NCBI RefSeq assembly: GCF_014649795.1
Contig: NZ_BMTS01000001.1
Coordinates: 744,001-808,000 of the forward strand
Direction: 5' to 3'
DNA from: Streptomyces melanogenes
Lineage (GTDB): Bacteria > Actinomycetota > Actinomycetes > Streptomycetales > Streptomycetaceae
Length of the DNA: 64,000 nt
Part shown: in pieces, positions 35,581 through 44,750 of the stretch
Layout of the letters: every line of letters starts with the position of its first letter
Position numbering within the stretch: the first letter of the stretch is position 1
Notes under the pieces: model-generated
Told to the model about the DNA's origin: nothing
Databases searched by the model: none
Seen by the model: the letters and a program-made list of their open reading frames with translations, nothing else
Position numbers and translations under genes: made by a program

Positions 35581-37755
35581 ATGGTCCACCGTTTCGAACC
35601 CCTGGTCATCCGGCACACCCACCGCCTTCCCGCCCCCTGCGGACCCGCAGGGCAAGGCGGTGTCGCGGCACGGCAGTTCGACGCCGCGCTGATGGCGGTG
35701 GGTTTCAAGCTGTCGGCGGACCTGCTGGGGCACCTGTCGGCGCTGGACGAGGGGACAGTCGTCGACACCGCCGTACGGACGCTGGACACGGTCCGCGCGA
35801 TGGTCGGCGACCACGTCCAGCACAACGCCTACTTCATCGACTTCCCGGCCAACGTGCCGGACACGTTCGACTTCTGGGCGCGGTGCATCAACGAGGCGCT
35901 CGCCGACGACGCCTCGCGCGAAAGCACGCTCGCCCAGCTGAGCACGGGCGTGCTCGACCTGCTGACCCTCCCGTCCTACGGCACCTACCAGCACACGTAC
36001 ACCCAGATGCTCGCCGCGCACGACGAGCTGATCGCCGCGGCGGGTGACCGCCTGACCGTCCTGCACCTGGGCGGCACCCCGGACGACGAGGTCACCGCCC
36101 TGTACCTGGCCCTGGCCGGGAGCGTCACGCCACTGGGCGAGGAGGCGCTGCTCGACCTGGCCGCGCTCGCCGGGCACTGCGTGGACGGTCCGCAGCCCGA
36201 GGAGATCCCGGTCCGGGAGAACCGTGCCGTCGTCAACCGCGCCCGGCTGGAGGCCGGTGCGGGTCTGCTCCTGGACACGGTCACCGATGTGCTCCGGCTG
36301 GCCTGCGCGCTGTCGGACGGCGACGTGACCCTCGTGGAGCCGACCCGGTTCCGCTCGCCGTCCCGCCCGGTGCGGCGCGCCCTGCTCGCCGGGCTCGACG
36401 CGGTCGTGGCGGCGTCCCCGGCCAAGCTCGCCGATGTGGGTGCGCACCGCGAGGCGTTCAAGCGCCTGGGGGAGCGGCTGCACGCCCGCGAGTACGCGGA
36501 GCGCTGGCCGCACGCGGCCGATGTGTTCGCCGTCGCCCGTGGGGAGAAGGTGGCCCGGTCCTTCGACAGCCGCGCGGCGGAGCTGCTCGGCGCGGGCGAC
36601 GTCACCGGTGCGGCGCGGTTGCTGGAGTCCGCCCCGGGCAAGCTGTTCCGCTCGCTGGACCACCTGCTGCGCGCGTGCGGCACCCAGGACGAGCGTGACG
36701 TGGTGGTCGCCGCCGCCGAGCGGGTCGCCCCGCAGGTGTCCGGCCGGGTCCTGCTGTCGGTGCGCGAGCACCTGCACAACCGCGCCCGTGAGGGCGGCGC
36801 ACGCCGTGTCTTCGTCAACAGCCGCGGCCGTGCCTGGGTGAGCGACGACACCCGCCCGCCCGTGCCCGCGGCCGAGTGCGAGCGTCTGATCGCCGCCCTG
36901 GACGCCGAGATACGCGTGCGTCTGCCTGACCCGGGCCACCTGCTGATCGACCCCGATGTCCTCGACGTCGCACTCCCGCTCAGCGGCAAGGCGACGGCGG
37001 CGGGCCTCGGTGTGCTGCCGCGCGGCTCGCTCTCCCCGGTCGACGGCGAGCTGCTGCGGTTCTTCGTCCACTGGAAGCAGACGAGCCGCAGCACCGACTT
37101 CGACCTGTCGGCGCTGATGCTGGACGCGTCGTACGAGACCGTGGCCTGGCTGTCGTACACCACGCTCACCGAGCTCGAGGGCGAGCACTCCGGCGACATC
37201 ACCGACGCGCCCGCCGGTGCCTCGGAGTTCATCAACCTGCGCCTGGGCGCCGTGCGCGGCACCTTCATCGTCCCGCAGGTCAACATCTTCTCGGGGGAGG
37301 GTTTCGAGGAGGTGGAGGAGTCGTTCTTCGGCTTCATGCTGCGTGAGACCGAGCAGGCGGGCCGCCCCTTCGAAGCGCGCACGGTCCGTATGAAGTCGGA
37401 GCTGCGCGGTACGGGCCGTGTCGCGCTGCCGCTGGTGTTCGTACGGGGCGAGGACGGCCGCTGGCACGCCAAGTGGCTGCACCTCTACCTGACGGGCACC
37501 CCGAACTCCAACCGGGTCGAGGGCAACCGGGTATCGGTCGCCACGCTGCTGCGCGGCATCGTCGAGCGCGACCACCTCACGGTCCGCTACCTCACCGACC
37601 TGATGGCCGACGGGGCGACGCCCACCACGCTGTGGGACGGTGTGTCGGTCCCGGACGGCCCGGTCACCTACGTCGGCCTGGAACGCCCGGAGGGACTGCA
37701 CCCCGGCTCCCGCATCCTCACCCCGGAAAACCTGCGCGACCTGATCCCCGCCTGA
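35581..37755 (+). CDS. SCO0854/MXAN_6230-like protein with TerD-type domain
   Basis: 724 residues from ATG 35581. A long helical N-terminal part (about 20-450) has LTLPSYGTYQHTYTQML and repeated segments. The C-terminal part (about 480-600) reads like a TerD stress domain: RSTDFDLSALMLDASYE, HSGDITDAPAGASEFINLRL, TFIVPQVNIFSGEGFEEVEESFFGFM. TerD domains bind calcium through Asp clusters and occur in tellurite and stress systems. Some relatives carry an N-terminal RING-like part, which I do not see here. Cytoplasmic; function unknown. No ribosome site is evident. Confidence 0.65.
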   Translation: MVHRFEPLVIRHTHRLPAPCGPAGQGGVAARQFDAALMAVGFKLSADLLGHLSALDEGTVVDTAVRTLDTVRAMVGDHVQHNAYFIDFPANVPDTFDFWARCINEALADDASRESTLAQLSTGVLDLLTLPSYGTYQHTYTQMLAAHDELIAAAGDRLTVLHLGGTPDDEVTALYLALAGSVTPLGEEALLDLAALAGHCVDGPQPEEIPVRENRAVVNRARLEAGAGLLLDTVTDVLRLACALSDGDVTLVEPTRFRSPSRPVRRALLAGLDAVVAASPAKLADVGAHREAFKRLGERLHAREYAERWPHAADVFAVARGEKVARSFDSRAAELLGAGDVTGAARLLESAPGKLFRSLDHLLRACGTQDERDVVVAAAERVAPQVSGRVLLSVREHLHNRAREGGARRVFVNSRGRAWVSDDTRPPVPAAECERLIAALDAEIRVRLPDPGHLLIDPDVLDVALPLSGKATAAGLGVLPRGSLSPVDGELLRFFVHWKQTSRSTDFDLSALMLDASYETVAWLSYTTLTELEGEHSGDITDAPAGASEFINLRLGAVRGTFIVPQVNIFSGEGFEEVEESFFGFMLRETEQAGRPFEARTVRMKSELRGTGRVALPLVFVRGEDGRWHAKWLHLYLTGTPNSNRVEGNRVSVATLLRGIVERDHLTVRYLTDLMADGATPTTLWDGVSVPDGPVTYVGLERPEGLHPGSRILTPENLRDLIPA

Positions 37756-37844
37756 CTGCTACTGTTGGCCGTGCGAGGCCATGAACGGACTTCCTTCTCC
37801 ACTCCACTGAAATAGTCCCTTCGCTTTCCTCGCCTTCGACTTCG

Positions 37845-37874
37845 CGCCGGGGTGCCCGATCGGGCACCCCGGCG
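37845..37874. terminator. Perfect 30-bp palindrome, terminator
   Basis: CGCCGGGGTGCCCGA followed by its exact complement ends the TerD-like gene transcript. The surrounding gap 37756-38085 has no other gene. Confidence 0.75.
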
Positions 37875-37916
37875 TCGTCGTGTCCGGGGGCGGGGTGGCG
37901 GCTGTGTACCGCCAAA

Positions 37917-37964
37917 GTTGACCTCCCCACGGCGCTACCGCGCGCGGTCTACCGGAAGGTCAAC
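37917..37964. promoter_or_regulatory. Inverted repeat before small secreted protein
   Basis: GTTGACCT (37917-37924) and AGGTCAAC (37957-37964) are exact inverse copies 32 bp apart; each contains a TTGACC like a -35 element. They lie 120-170 bp before the gene at 38086 and may be promoter or operator halves. Confidence 0.3.
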
Positions 37965-38085
37965 CGTACGTTGGATGACTGCTCACGAGGTGCTTTGTAG
38001 CTTCGTTGACGACCGCGGCGCCCGAGTCGGGACCTGACCCCCGGCAGACAGGGCGTGGCACGGAAGCCGAAACGGGAGGAACCAA

Positions 38086-38430
38086 GTGCAATTGCGTGGA
38101 GCGGTGTTGTCGGTGGCGACGGCCTTGGCCGTCGCGGCCCCCGTGGCACCGGCGGTCGCGGCCGGCACGGCGAGCAGTGCGTCGTCCGGTCAGGCGAGCG
38201 TCCAGGCCCTGAAGTGTCATACGAACTGGGAGAACAGCACCTCGGCCAACGTGTGGTGCGACGGGCACGGTCCCGCCCGATACGGGGCCAGCATTCTGTG
38301 CAAGAAGGGATCCCTGCAGAAGCAGCTGAACTACGGCCCCGGCCCGTGGCAGGGCGACCGCCGTGGCATCAGCATGTACTGCCCCGACGGTGGCTTCAAG
38401 CGCGTGAAGCAGTGGGGCTGGCCCGGATAG
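38086..38430 (+). CDS. Small secreted Cys-containing protein
   Basis: 114 residues from GTG 38086 with GGGAGGA 6 nt upstream. Signal peptide about 1-26 (VATALAVAAPVAPAVAAG). Mature part of about 88 residues with four Cys (LKCHTNW, VWCDGHG, ILCKKG, MYCPDGG), spaced for two disulphides, and basic, Gly/Trp-rich character. No anchor. I do not recognise the family; antimicrobial, inhibitor or developmental roles are possible but unproven. It is flanked by a terminator upstream. Confidence 0.72.
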   Translation: MQLRGAVLSVATALAVAAPVAPAVAAGTASSASSGQASVQALKCHTNWENSTSANVWCDGHGPARYGASILCKKGSLQKQLNYGPGPWQGDRRGISMYCPDGGFKRVKQWGWPG

Positions 38431-38683
38431 TCGACTCGGGCAGGTGCCGTGAGGCGGGTGGGGCAGCGGCGATCGGTCCGTCGTCCCACCCGCGTGACCT
38501 CGTCAAGGCGTTCTGAGCGATCTTGAGCTCAGGTGGCCGACGGGCGTTAGGCCGGGGCTCGAATCAGGAGGGCCGAAAAAAGAGCCAAGAAATTCTGGCG
38601 GCGATGTCGAGAACCCGTGGCTGGCTCCGTCCCGGTAGTGAAGGCGACCACAATGGGTCGCACCAGTACCGAGGAGAGTCACC

Positions 38684-39097
38684 ATGGCCAAGTACCTGCT
38701 GCTCAAGCACTACCGCGGCGCCCCGGCGGCGGTCAACGACGTTCCCATGGACCAGTGGACGCCCGAGGAGATCTCGGCCCACATCCAGTACATGCGGGAC
38801 TTCGCGGCCCGGCTGGAGGGGACCGGCGAGTACGTCGACGGTCAGGCGCTCGCGCCCGAAGGGGCGTGGGTCCGCTACGACGGCGAGGGGCGCCCGCCCG
38901 TCACCGACGGTCCGTTCGCCGAGACCAAGGACCTCATCGCCGGGTGGATGGTGATTGACGTCGACACCTACGAGCGCGCCGTCGAGCTGGCCGGGGAGCT
39001 GTCGGCCGCCCCCGGGGCGGGCGGGAAGCCGATCCACGAGTGGCTGGAGGTGCGTCCCTTCCTGGCCGCGCAGCCCAACGTCACCGAGTGCCACTGA
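38684..39097 (+). CDS. YCII-related (DGPF) protein
   Basis: 137 residues. The family signature DGPFAETKDLIAGW is present, in the usual ferredoxin-like YCII fold (MAKYLLLKHYRG start). GAGGAG lies 7 nt upstream. DGPF proteins are the conserved neighbours of ECF42 sigma factors; here the sigma gene begins 2 nt after the stop, so the pair is a single transcript. Enzymatic role is not established in the family. Confidence 0.9.
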   Translation: MAKYLLLKHYRGAPAAVNDVPMDQWTPEEISAHIQYMRDFAARLEGTGEYVDGQALAPEGAWVRYDGEGRPPVTDGPFAETKDLIAGWMVIDVDTYERAVELAGELSAAPGAGGKPIHEWLEVRPFLAAQPNVTECH

Positions 39098-39098
39098 G

Positions 39099-40244
39099 GT
39101 GGACGAGGTTCTGCTGAGGAGCCTCACACCGAGCGTGCTCGGGATCCTCGTCCGCCGCGGAGCCGACTTCGCGGCGGCCGAGGACGCCGTGCAGGACGCG
39201 CTGGTCGAGGCGGTCCGCGTGTGGCCGGCCGACCCTCCGCGGGATGCGAAGGGCTGGCTGGTCACCGTGGCCTGGCGCCGGTTCCTCGACGCGACCCGGG
39301 CGGACACCGCCCGGCGCAGACGTGAGGACCTCGTCGACGAGGAACCGACGCCGGGGCCCACGCCCGCGGTGGACGACACGCTCCAGCTCTACTTCCTGTG
39401 CGCCCACCCGTCACTGACGCCGTCGTCCGCGGTCGCGCTCACCCTGCGCGCCGTGGGTGGGCTGACTACCCGTCAGATCGCCCAGGCCTATCTGGTGCCC
39501 GAGGCGACGATGGCGCAGCGGATCAGCCGGGCCAAGCGGACCGTATCCGGGGTGCGTTTCGACCAGCCCGGCGACGTCGCCACCGTGCTGCGCGTCCTCT
39601 ACCTCGTCTTCAACGAGGGCTACTCCGGCGACGTCGACCTCGCCGCCGAGGCCATCCGGCTCACCCGGCAGCTCGCGGCCGCGATCGACCACCCCGAGGT
39701 GGCGGGGCTGCTCGCCCTCATGCTGCTCCACCACGCCCGGCGCGCCGCCCGCACCGCACCCGACGGCAGCCTGGTGCCGCTCGCCGAGCAGGACCGCGGC
39801 CGATGGGACACCAAGGCGATCGCCGAGGGCGTCGCGATCCTGCAGGCGGCCCTCGCCCGCGACCGCCTCGGCGAGTTCCAGGCCCAGGCCGCCATCGCCG
39901 CCCTCCACGCCGACGCGCGCACCGCCGAGGAGACCGACTGGGTGCAGATCGTCGAGTGGTACGACGAGCTCGCGCGCCTGACAGACAGCCCGGTCGTCCG
40001 GCTCAACCGCGCGGTAGCCGTCGGCGAGGCCGACGGACCGCGCGCGGGGCTGGCGGCGCTCTTGGCCCTGGACGAATCACTACCCCGCCACACCGCGGTG
40101 GCCGCGTACCTCCACGAGCGCGACGGCGACCTGGCGACGGCGGCACGCCTGTACGCTGAGGCGGCTCAAAAGGCCCCCAACCTCGCGGAACGCGACCACC
40201 TGACGCGCCAGGCGGCCCGGCTGAACGCCCGCCGGGGCCGCTGA
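39099..40244 (+). CDS. ECF42-type sigma factor with C-terminal TPR extension
   Basis: 381 residues from GTG 39099. Sigma region 2 (ADFAAAEDAVQDALVEAVRVWPADPPRDAKGWLVTVAWRRFLD) and region 4 (ALTLRAVGGLTTRQIAQAYLVPEATMAQRISRAKRTV) are followed by about 200 residues of helical tetratricopeptide-like sequence (VFNEGYSGDVDLAAEAIRLTRQL, LNRAVAVGEADGPRAGL, AEAAQKAPNLAERDHL). In the ECF42 group this extension replaces an anti-sigma factor and regulates activity; the DGPF partner is directly upstream. Confidence 0.92.
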   Translation: MDEVLLRSLTPSVLGILVRRGADFAAAEDAVQDALVEAVRVWPADPPRDAKGWLVTVAWRRFLDATRADTARRRREDLVDEEPTPGPTPAVDDTLQLYFLCAHPSLTPSSAVALTLRAVGGLTTRQIAQAYLVPEATMAQRISRAKRTVSGVRFDQPGDVATVLRVLYLVFNEGYSGDVDLAAEAIRLTRQLAAAIDHPEVAGLLALMLLHHARRAARTAPDGSLVPLAEQDRGRWDTKAIAEGVAILQAALARDRLGEFQAQAAIAALHADARTAEETDWVQIVEWYDELARLTDSPVVRLNRAVAVGEADGPRAGLAALLALDESLPRHTAVAAYLHERDGDLATAARLYAEAAQKAPNLAERDHLTRQAARLNARRGR

Positions 40245-40321
40245 CGGGACCCCCGGGCCGTCACCCTGATCAGTACGGTCCTCGCCCACCGAGCCACGGT
40301 GAGTGCACTTGGGGTCCGCTG

Positions 40322-41302
40322 CTACTGGGGCACGGTGAGCAGCACGCGGCCACGGCCCCCGGTGTCCACGCGGTTGTGGGCCTTGGCGATGTCCGCCAGC
40401 GGGAAGCGCTCGCCGACCTCGACGGTGAGCGCGCCCACGGCGGCCGCCGCCGTCAGGTCACGGGCGGCTTGCCGCTTGGCCTCGACGGGGAAGTCGTCGC
40501 TGCCGAAGAGCCGCAGGGTCACGTTGTTGAACAGGAGCGGCCAGAAGGGGAGTTCGGTGCGGTCCGCGCGGGTGGCGTAGGCGGCGATGACGGCCTCGTT
40601 CGCGGCGACGGCGTTGTCGAGGTCGGCGTTGTCGGACAGGGCCACCTCGATGATCCGGTCGACGCCCCGGGGCGCGTGGGTGCGGATCGCCTCCGCCGGA
40701 TCGTTGGTGTCCAGGGCGACGGCGTGGGAGACCACGGCCGGGGCGACGCGGTCGAGGTCGGCGGTGCGACGCACGGTGGCGATGACGGTGGCTCCGGCCC
40801 AGCGGGCCAGCTGGGCGGCCAGCGAGCCGACACCGCCCAGGACGCCGTGCACCAGAACGAGTTGCCCGTCGACCGGGCCGTCCGCGAAGACGGTGCGGTG
40901 GGCGGTGATCCCGGGAATGCCCAGGCTCGCGCCGAGTTCGTCGCCGAGGTGGTCGGGCAATGGGACGGCCTGGTGGTCGGGCACGACGGTGTACTGGGCG
41001 GCGGTGCCGAACGGGCGGTAGGACTGCGCCCCGTACACCCATACCCGCTGCCCGACGCGCCGGGCGTCGACCCCGTCGCCCACGGCGTCGACGACTCCCG
41101 CCGCGTCGCTGTGCGGGACAACTCTCGGGTACGGCATGGACGAACCGAGCCAGCCACGCCGCTTCTTGGTGTCACCGGGGTTGATGCCCGAGACGGCGAC
41201 ACGGACGCGGACCTCGCCGGGGCCCGGGGTGGGGTCGGGCAGTTCGCCGACGCGCAGGACGTCGGCGGCAGGGCCTTGTTCGTCGTACCAGGACGCAAGC
41301 AT
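40322..41302 (-). CDS. NADPH:quinone reductase-type oxidoreductase
   Basis: 326 residues of the zinc-less medium-chain family. GroES-like domain about 15-125; Rossmann motif VHGVLGGVGSLAAQLARWAGATV. No zinc ligands. GGAGG stands 6 nt before the ATG. Similar in type to the gene at 10959 but clearly diverged. Convergent with the sigma factor; no regulator is adjacent, so its signal is unknown. Likely reduces quinones or enones in the cytoplasm. Confidence 0.9.
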   Translation of the reverse strand: MLASWYDEQGPAADVLRVGELPDPTPGPGEVRVRVAVSGINPGDTKKRRGWLGSSMPYPRVVPHSDAAGVVDAVGDGVDARRVGQRVWVYGAQSYRPFGTAAQYTVVPDHQAVPLPDHLGDELGASLGIPGITAHRTVFADGPVDGQLVLVHGVLGGVGSLAAQLARWAGATVIATVRRTADLDRVAPAVVSHAVALDTNDPAEAIRTHAPRGVDRIIEVALSDNADLDNAVAANEAVIAAYATRADRTELPFWPLLFNNVTLRLFGSDDFPVEAKRQAARDLTAAAAVGALTVEVGERFPLADIAKAHNRVDTGGRGRVLLTVPQ

Positions 41303-41405
41303 GGGATACCTCCGTGTGCGGCAGCGGGACGCCAGGTTCTTACCGGTTCGACGGTGTCACGCCACGGTAATTCGATGGCGCGCGCCGACCGGTGTGTCCA
41401 CTCTG

Positions 41406-42035
41406 GTGATCGTGGAAGAACCCAAGTATCAGATCCGGGCCCAGTACACGGCCTCCACCATCACCGTCTACCAGGCGTACAGGCCGGAGATCGGCGTGCC
41501 TGCGGCGAGCGAGGGCCGGTTCCCGGACGTGTGGAAGCGGGACCGGATGACGTGGATCAAACCGTCGTTCCTGTGGATGATGTACCGCTGCGGCTGGGGC
41601 ACCAAGGAGGGCCAGGAGACCGTCCTGGCCGTGGAGATCACCCGCGAGGGTTTCGAGTGGGCGCTGGAACACTCCTGTCTGTCCCACTACGAACGGGGCC
41701 TCCACCCCGATCGCGCCGCGTGGCAGCGCCAGTTGAAGCGGGCTCCCGCCCGAGTGCAGTGGGATCCCGAACGCGACCTGCACCTCCAGCCCCTGTCCCA
41801 CCGGGCGCTCCAGCTCGGCCTGTCCGGCGAGGCCGCACATCGCTACGCCGACGAGTGGATCACCTCCATCACCGACGTCACCCCGATCGCCCGCCAGATC
41901 CACGCCCACGTACGGGACGGAGACCTGGACACCGCCCGGCGACTCCTGCCCGGCGAACGGCCCTATCCCGCCGACGAGGGGCTGCTCCGGGGCGGAGCCG
42001 ATGCGTTGGACAGCGCCGCTGAGCAGACGGGTTGA
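41406..42035 (+). CDS. DUF4291 protein
   Basis: About 209 residues from GTG 41406 (GTG 41412 also possible). The DUF4291 hallmarks are plain: IRAQYTASTITVYQAYRPEI, RMTWIKPSFLWMMYRCGWGTK and WDPERDLHLQPLSHRALQLGL. Cytoplasmic, widespread in actinobacteria and fungi, function unknown. Convergent with the DinB gene. Confidence 0.9.
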   Translation: MIVEEPKYQIRAQYTASTITVYQAYRPEIGVPAASEGRFPDVWKRDRMTWIKPSFLWMMYRCGWGTKEGQETVLAVEITREGFEWALEHSCLSHYERGLHPDRAAWQRQLKRAPARVQWDPERDLHLQPLSHRALQLGLSGEAAHRYADEWITSITDVTPIARQIHAHVRDGDLDTARRLLPGERPYPADEGLLRGGADALDSAAEQTG

Positions 42036-42066
42036 GCCGGGTCCACCGCGCGGCTGAGGCGCGGGT

Positions 42067-42789
42067 CTACTTCCCGTCGGCGGTGAAGCGGGCCTGCCAC
42101 AGGTCGCGGAGCAGCGCGATCTCGGCCATGTGGTGGATGAATTCGATGTTGGCGGACGCCAGCACGTTGACGTAGGGGTATTCGGAGTCGTTGCTGTACG
42201 GGTACTGGGAGAGGCCGACCGTGTCGAGCTGCTCCTCCGTCAGGGCTGCCACACTGTCGCGCCAGCGGTCGATCAGCGGCCAGAACCGCTCCAGTGCCAC
42301 GCTTGCGGACGGGGTGAAGTCGACCAGCAGCTTCGGTTCCTGCCGTCGTTCACCGAATGTCCACTCATAGGCGCCCGCGAAGTGGAAGTGCAGGTGTGCC
42401 AGGCGCCACGCGATGGTCGTGATCGGTGTCTGGTCGGGCTCCGGCTCACCGGTGTGGGCGAGGACCTGCTCCACCCGCTCGACGCTCACGCTCCAGTCAT
42501 CGGCGATCTTGGCAACGGTCATGCCGTCGGCGGCCTGCCGGGCGACCTCGGCGTACTCGTTGGCCGGGATGTCCGGGGCGCCCAGGTCGAGGACCCAATC
42601 GCCCGGCCCGAACGCCCGGGGAGTCACCGCGTCCTCCCGGCGCCGGACCGACCAGCTGCCGGGCGCCGGCTCCCACAGGTACTCCTCGTCGCCGAGCCCC
42701 GTCAGCCGTACCTGCGCCATCTCCCTGGCCCGGTCGAACTGGTCGATCAAGAGGCCCAGTCGATCGGTTCGTACGCCCTCGATCTCCAT
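42067..42789 (-). CDS. DinB-family protein
   Basis: 240 residues. Four-helix DinB fold with probable metal His residues in ITTIAWRLAHLHFHFAGAYEW and IEFIHHMAEIALLRDLWQ. DinB proteins in actinobacteria are often thiol-dependent transferases (mycothiol or bacillithiol related). The middle carries a long insertion (VTPRAFGPGDWVLDLG). ATG 42789 is preceded by GAAGGG. Cytoplasmic; substrate unknown. Confidence 0.85.
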   Translation of the reverse strand: MEIEGVRTDRLGLLIDQFDRAREMAQVRLTGLGDEEYLWEPAPGSWSVRRREDAVTPRAFGPGDWVLDLGAPDIPANEYAEVARQAADGMTVAKIADDWSVSVERVEQVLAHTGEPEPDQTPITTIAWRLAHLHFHFAGAYEWTFGERRQEPKLLVDFTPSASVALERFWPLIDRWRDSVAALTEEQLDTVGLSQYPYSNDSEYPYVNVLASANIEFIHHMAEIALLRDLWQARFTADGK

Positions 42790-43040
42790 GCGGCACCCTT
42801 CGCGTTCGTGTTGCGCGACTCACTGCGGTCAGGCGGAAGGTAACGGCTCACCTGACGGGGCGCCACTGATTTCCTCACCGCCTAAGGGGTACGGCATGCC
42901 TCACGTACACGGCCCCCGCAGCGTAAAGAGACCGTACCTGTCCGGACCCGGTGATTTCGGTGGGTGGATGTGTCTAGAGGCGAGGGTCCGGCGTCTGTTT
43001 CTATGATCTCCGGCAGACAAGCGCAGGAGGTGGCGGATAC

Positions 43041-43685
43041 ATGGTGTCCACGGAGAGCATTCTCGCGTTCGCGGCGATGTCGCTGTTGGTGATCGTGATT
43101 CCGGGGCCGAGCGTACTGTTCGTGATCGGCAGGGCCCTTGCGCACGGCCGCCGCGTCGCGCTCGCGACCGTCCTGGGCAACCTGCTCGGTTCGTACCTCC
43201 TGGTGATCGCGGTGGCGTGGGGTCTCGGCGCGCTGGTGGAGAGCTCGGCGACGGTGTTCATGGGCGTGAAGCTGGCCGGGGCGGTGTATCTCGTCTACCT
43301 CGGCGTGCAGGCCTTCCGGCACCGCAAGGAGATGCGCGCGGCGACCATGGCCGCCCCGGCGGGTGAGCGGCGCGGCGATCTGCGCACCGTCCTGGACGGT
43401 ATTTTCGTGGGTGTCACCAACCCCAAAGGCGTCGTCTTCTTCGCGGCGGTGCTGCCGCAGTTCGTGGACCACTCGGCGGGCCGCGTCCCCCTCCAGATGA
43501 TGGTGCTGGGGCTGGTCCCGGTCGCCATCGGCATGATCACCGACACCCTGTGGGGCCTGGGCGCCTCGGCGGCCCGCTCCTGGTTCGCCCGCTCGGACCG
43601 CCGTCTGTCGATGGTCGGCGGAGCGGGCGGGATCGCGATGATCGGCCTGGGTGTGACCGTGGCGGCGACGGGCCGCGCCGACTAG
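43041..43685 (+). CDS. LysE-family amino-acid exporter
   Basis: 214 residues with six predicted membrane helices. Family pattern PGPSVLFVIGRALAHGRRVAL at the start and FVGVTNPKGVVFFAAVLPQFVD in the centre. RhtB/LysE proteins export amino acids or homoserine lactone-like molecules. GGAGG precedes the ATG. The LysR gene 150 bp downstream, on the same strand, might regulate it. Confidence 0.92.
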   Translation: MVSTESILAFAAMSLLVIVIPGPSVLFVIGRALAHGRRVALATVLGNLLGSYLLVIAVAWGLGALVESSATVFMGVKLAGAVYLVYLGVQAFRHRKEMRAATMAAPAGERRGDLRTVLDGIFVGVTNPKGVVFFAAVLPQFVDHSAGRVPLQMMVLGLVPVAIGMITDTLWGLGASAARSWFARSDRRLSMVGGAGGIAMIGLGVTVAATGRAD

Positions 43686-43772
43686 CCTGCGGCCGCCGGG
43701 GGACCGGGCCGACGAAATCCGGCCACCCCGCACGGTGCCCCTACAGCGCGAAGCCTCCCCGGAGGGCTGACG

Positions 43773-43821
43773 GCGGATCAAGTTAAGATCCGCGATCAGG
43801 GCGATAATCAGGGGGTTATCG
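43773..43821. promoter_or_regulatory. Inverted repeats before the LysR gene
   Basis: GCGGATC-N7-GATCCGC (43773-43793) may end the exporter transcript or serve as an operator. CGATAA-N8-TTATCG (43802-43821) fits a LysR T-N11-A site and ends 14 nt before the LysR ATG, suggesting autoregulation. Confidence 0.45.
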
Positions 43822-43835
43822 ATCGGGGGGCGTTG

Positions 43836-44741
43836 ATGGAACTGAGAGACATCGAGATCTTTCTGGTGCTGGCGGAGGAGCTGCATTTCGGCCGCACCGC
43901 AGCCCGGCTCCATGTCTCCCAGGCCCGGGTCAGTCAGGCCATCAAGAAGCAGGAGCGGCGGATCGGCGCGGCCCTGTTCGACCGCACCAGCCGCACGGTC
44001 GTGCTGACACCCGTGGGCCGGCGCCTGCGGGAGGAGTTGGGGCTGGCTTACGACCTCATCAACGAAAGCCTCGCCCGAGCCACTGTCGCGAGCACCGACC
44101 TGAGCGGCACCTTGAGCCTGGGTGTGATGGGTGCGCTGGGCCAGGAGTTGCGTCCGGTGATCGAGGCGTTCACGGCGGAGCACCCCGCGTGCGAGGTGGT
44201 CGTCAAGGAGTTCCACTTCAGCGACCCGTTCGCAGAGCTGCGCTCCGGGCGGACCGACCTCCAGCTCATGTGGCTGCCGGTGCGTGAGCCCGACCTGTCC
44301 GTGGGAGCCTGCGTGCTGACCGAGGGCCGGGTGCTCGCGGTCTCCGACGACTCCCCTTGGGCAGGGCGCGAGTCGGTGTCGATGGAGGACCTCGCGGACT
44401 GCGTCCTCTTCGACGCCGGCCCGGACGTGCCCGACTACTGGCTCGAAGCCATGCTGCCCGGCCACACCCCGCTCGGACGCCCGATCCCGCGCGGTGCCCG
44501 TGCCAGGTCCTTCCACGAGATCCTGACCCTCATCGCCGCCCAACAGGTCGTCAGCCCCTTGAACGAGCACGTGACCTGGCACTACACACCGCCCGGCATC
44601 ACCTTCGTACCGCTCCACGACGCACCCACCACCGAGTGGTCTCTGGTGTGGCCCACTGCGCGCGAGAGCGCACGGGTGCGTGCCTTCGTCGGCACGGCCG
44701 AACGCCTGGGCCCACGGCCGGTCCGTCGGCGGGATTGCTGA
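43836..44741 (+). CDS. LysR-family transcriptional regulator
   Basis: 301 residues. N-terminal winged helix DIEIFLVLAEELHFGRTAARLHVSQARVSQAIKKQERRIGAALFDRTSRTV; C-terminal periplasmic-binding-like effector domain (about 90-295). Intact, unlike the LysR gene at 8751. Likely autoregulated through the repeat directly upstream. The inducer is unknown; the neighbours (LysE exporter upstream, hydrolase convergent) are the natural candidates for targets. Confidence 0.92.
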   Translation: MELRDIEIFLVLAEELHFGRTAARLHVSQARVSQAIKKQERRIGAALFDRTSRTVVLTPVGRRLREELGLAYDLINESLARATVASTDLSGTLSLGVMGALGQELRPVIEAFTAEHPACEVVVKEFHFSDPFAELRSGRTDLQLMWLPVREPDLSVGACVLTEGRVLAVSDDSPWAGRESVSMEDLADCVLFDAGPDVPDYWLEAMLPGHTPLGRPIPRGARARSFHEILTLIAAQQVVSPLNEHVTWHYTPPGITFVPLHDAPTTEWSLVWPTARESARVRAFVGTAERLGPRPVRRRDC

Positions 44742-44750
44742 GCGGAGCGC

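Noticed and set aside
35122..37701. An 859-codon minus-strand open frame opposite the TerD-like gene
   Set aside because: Composition is typical antisense (Arg/Val/Gln-rich, no motifs) and it overlaps the response regulator end.
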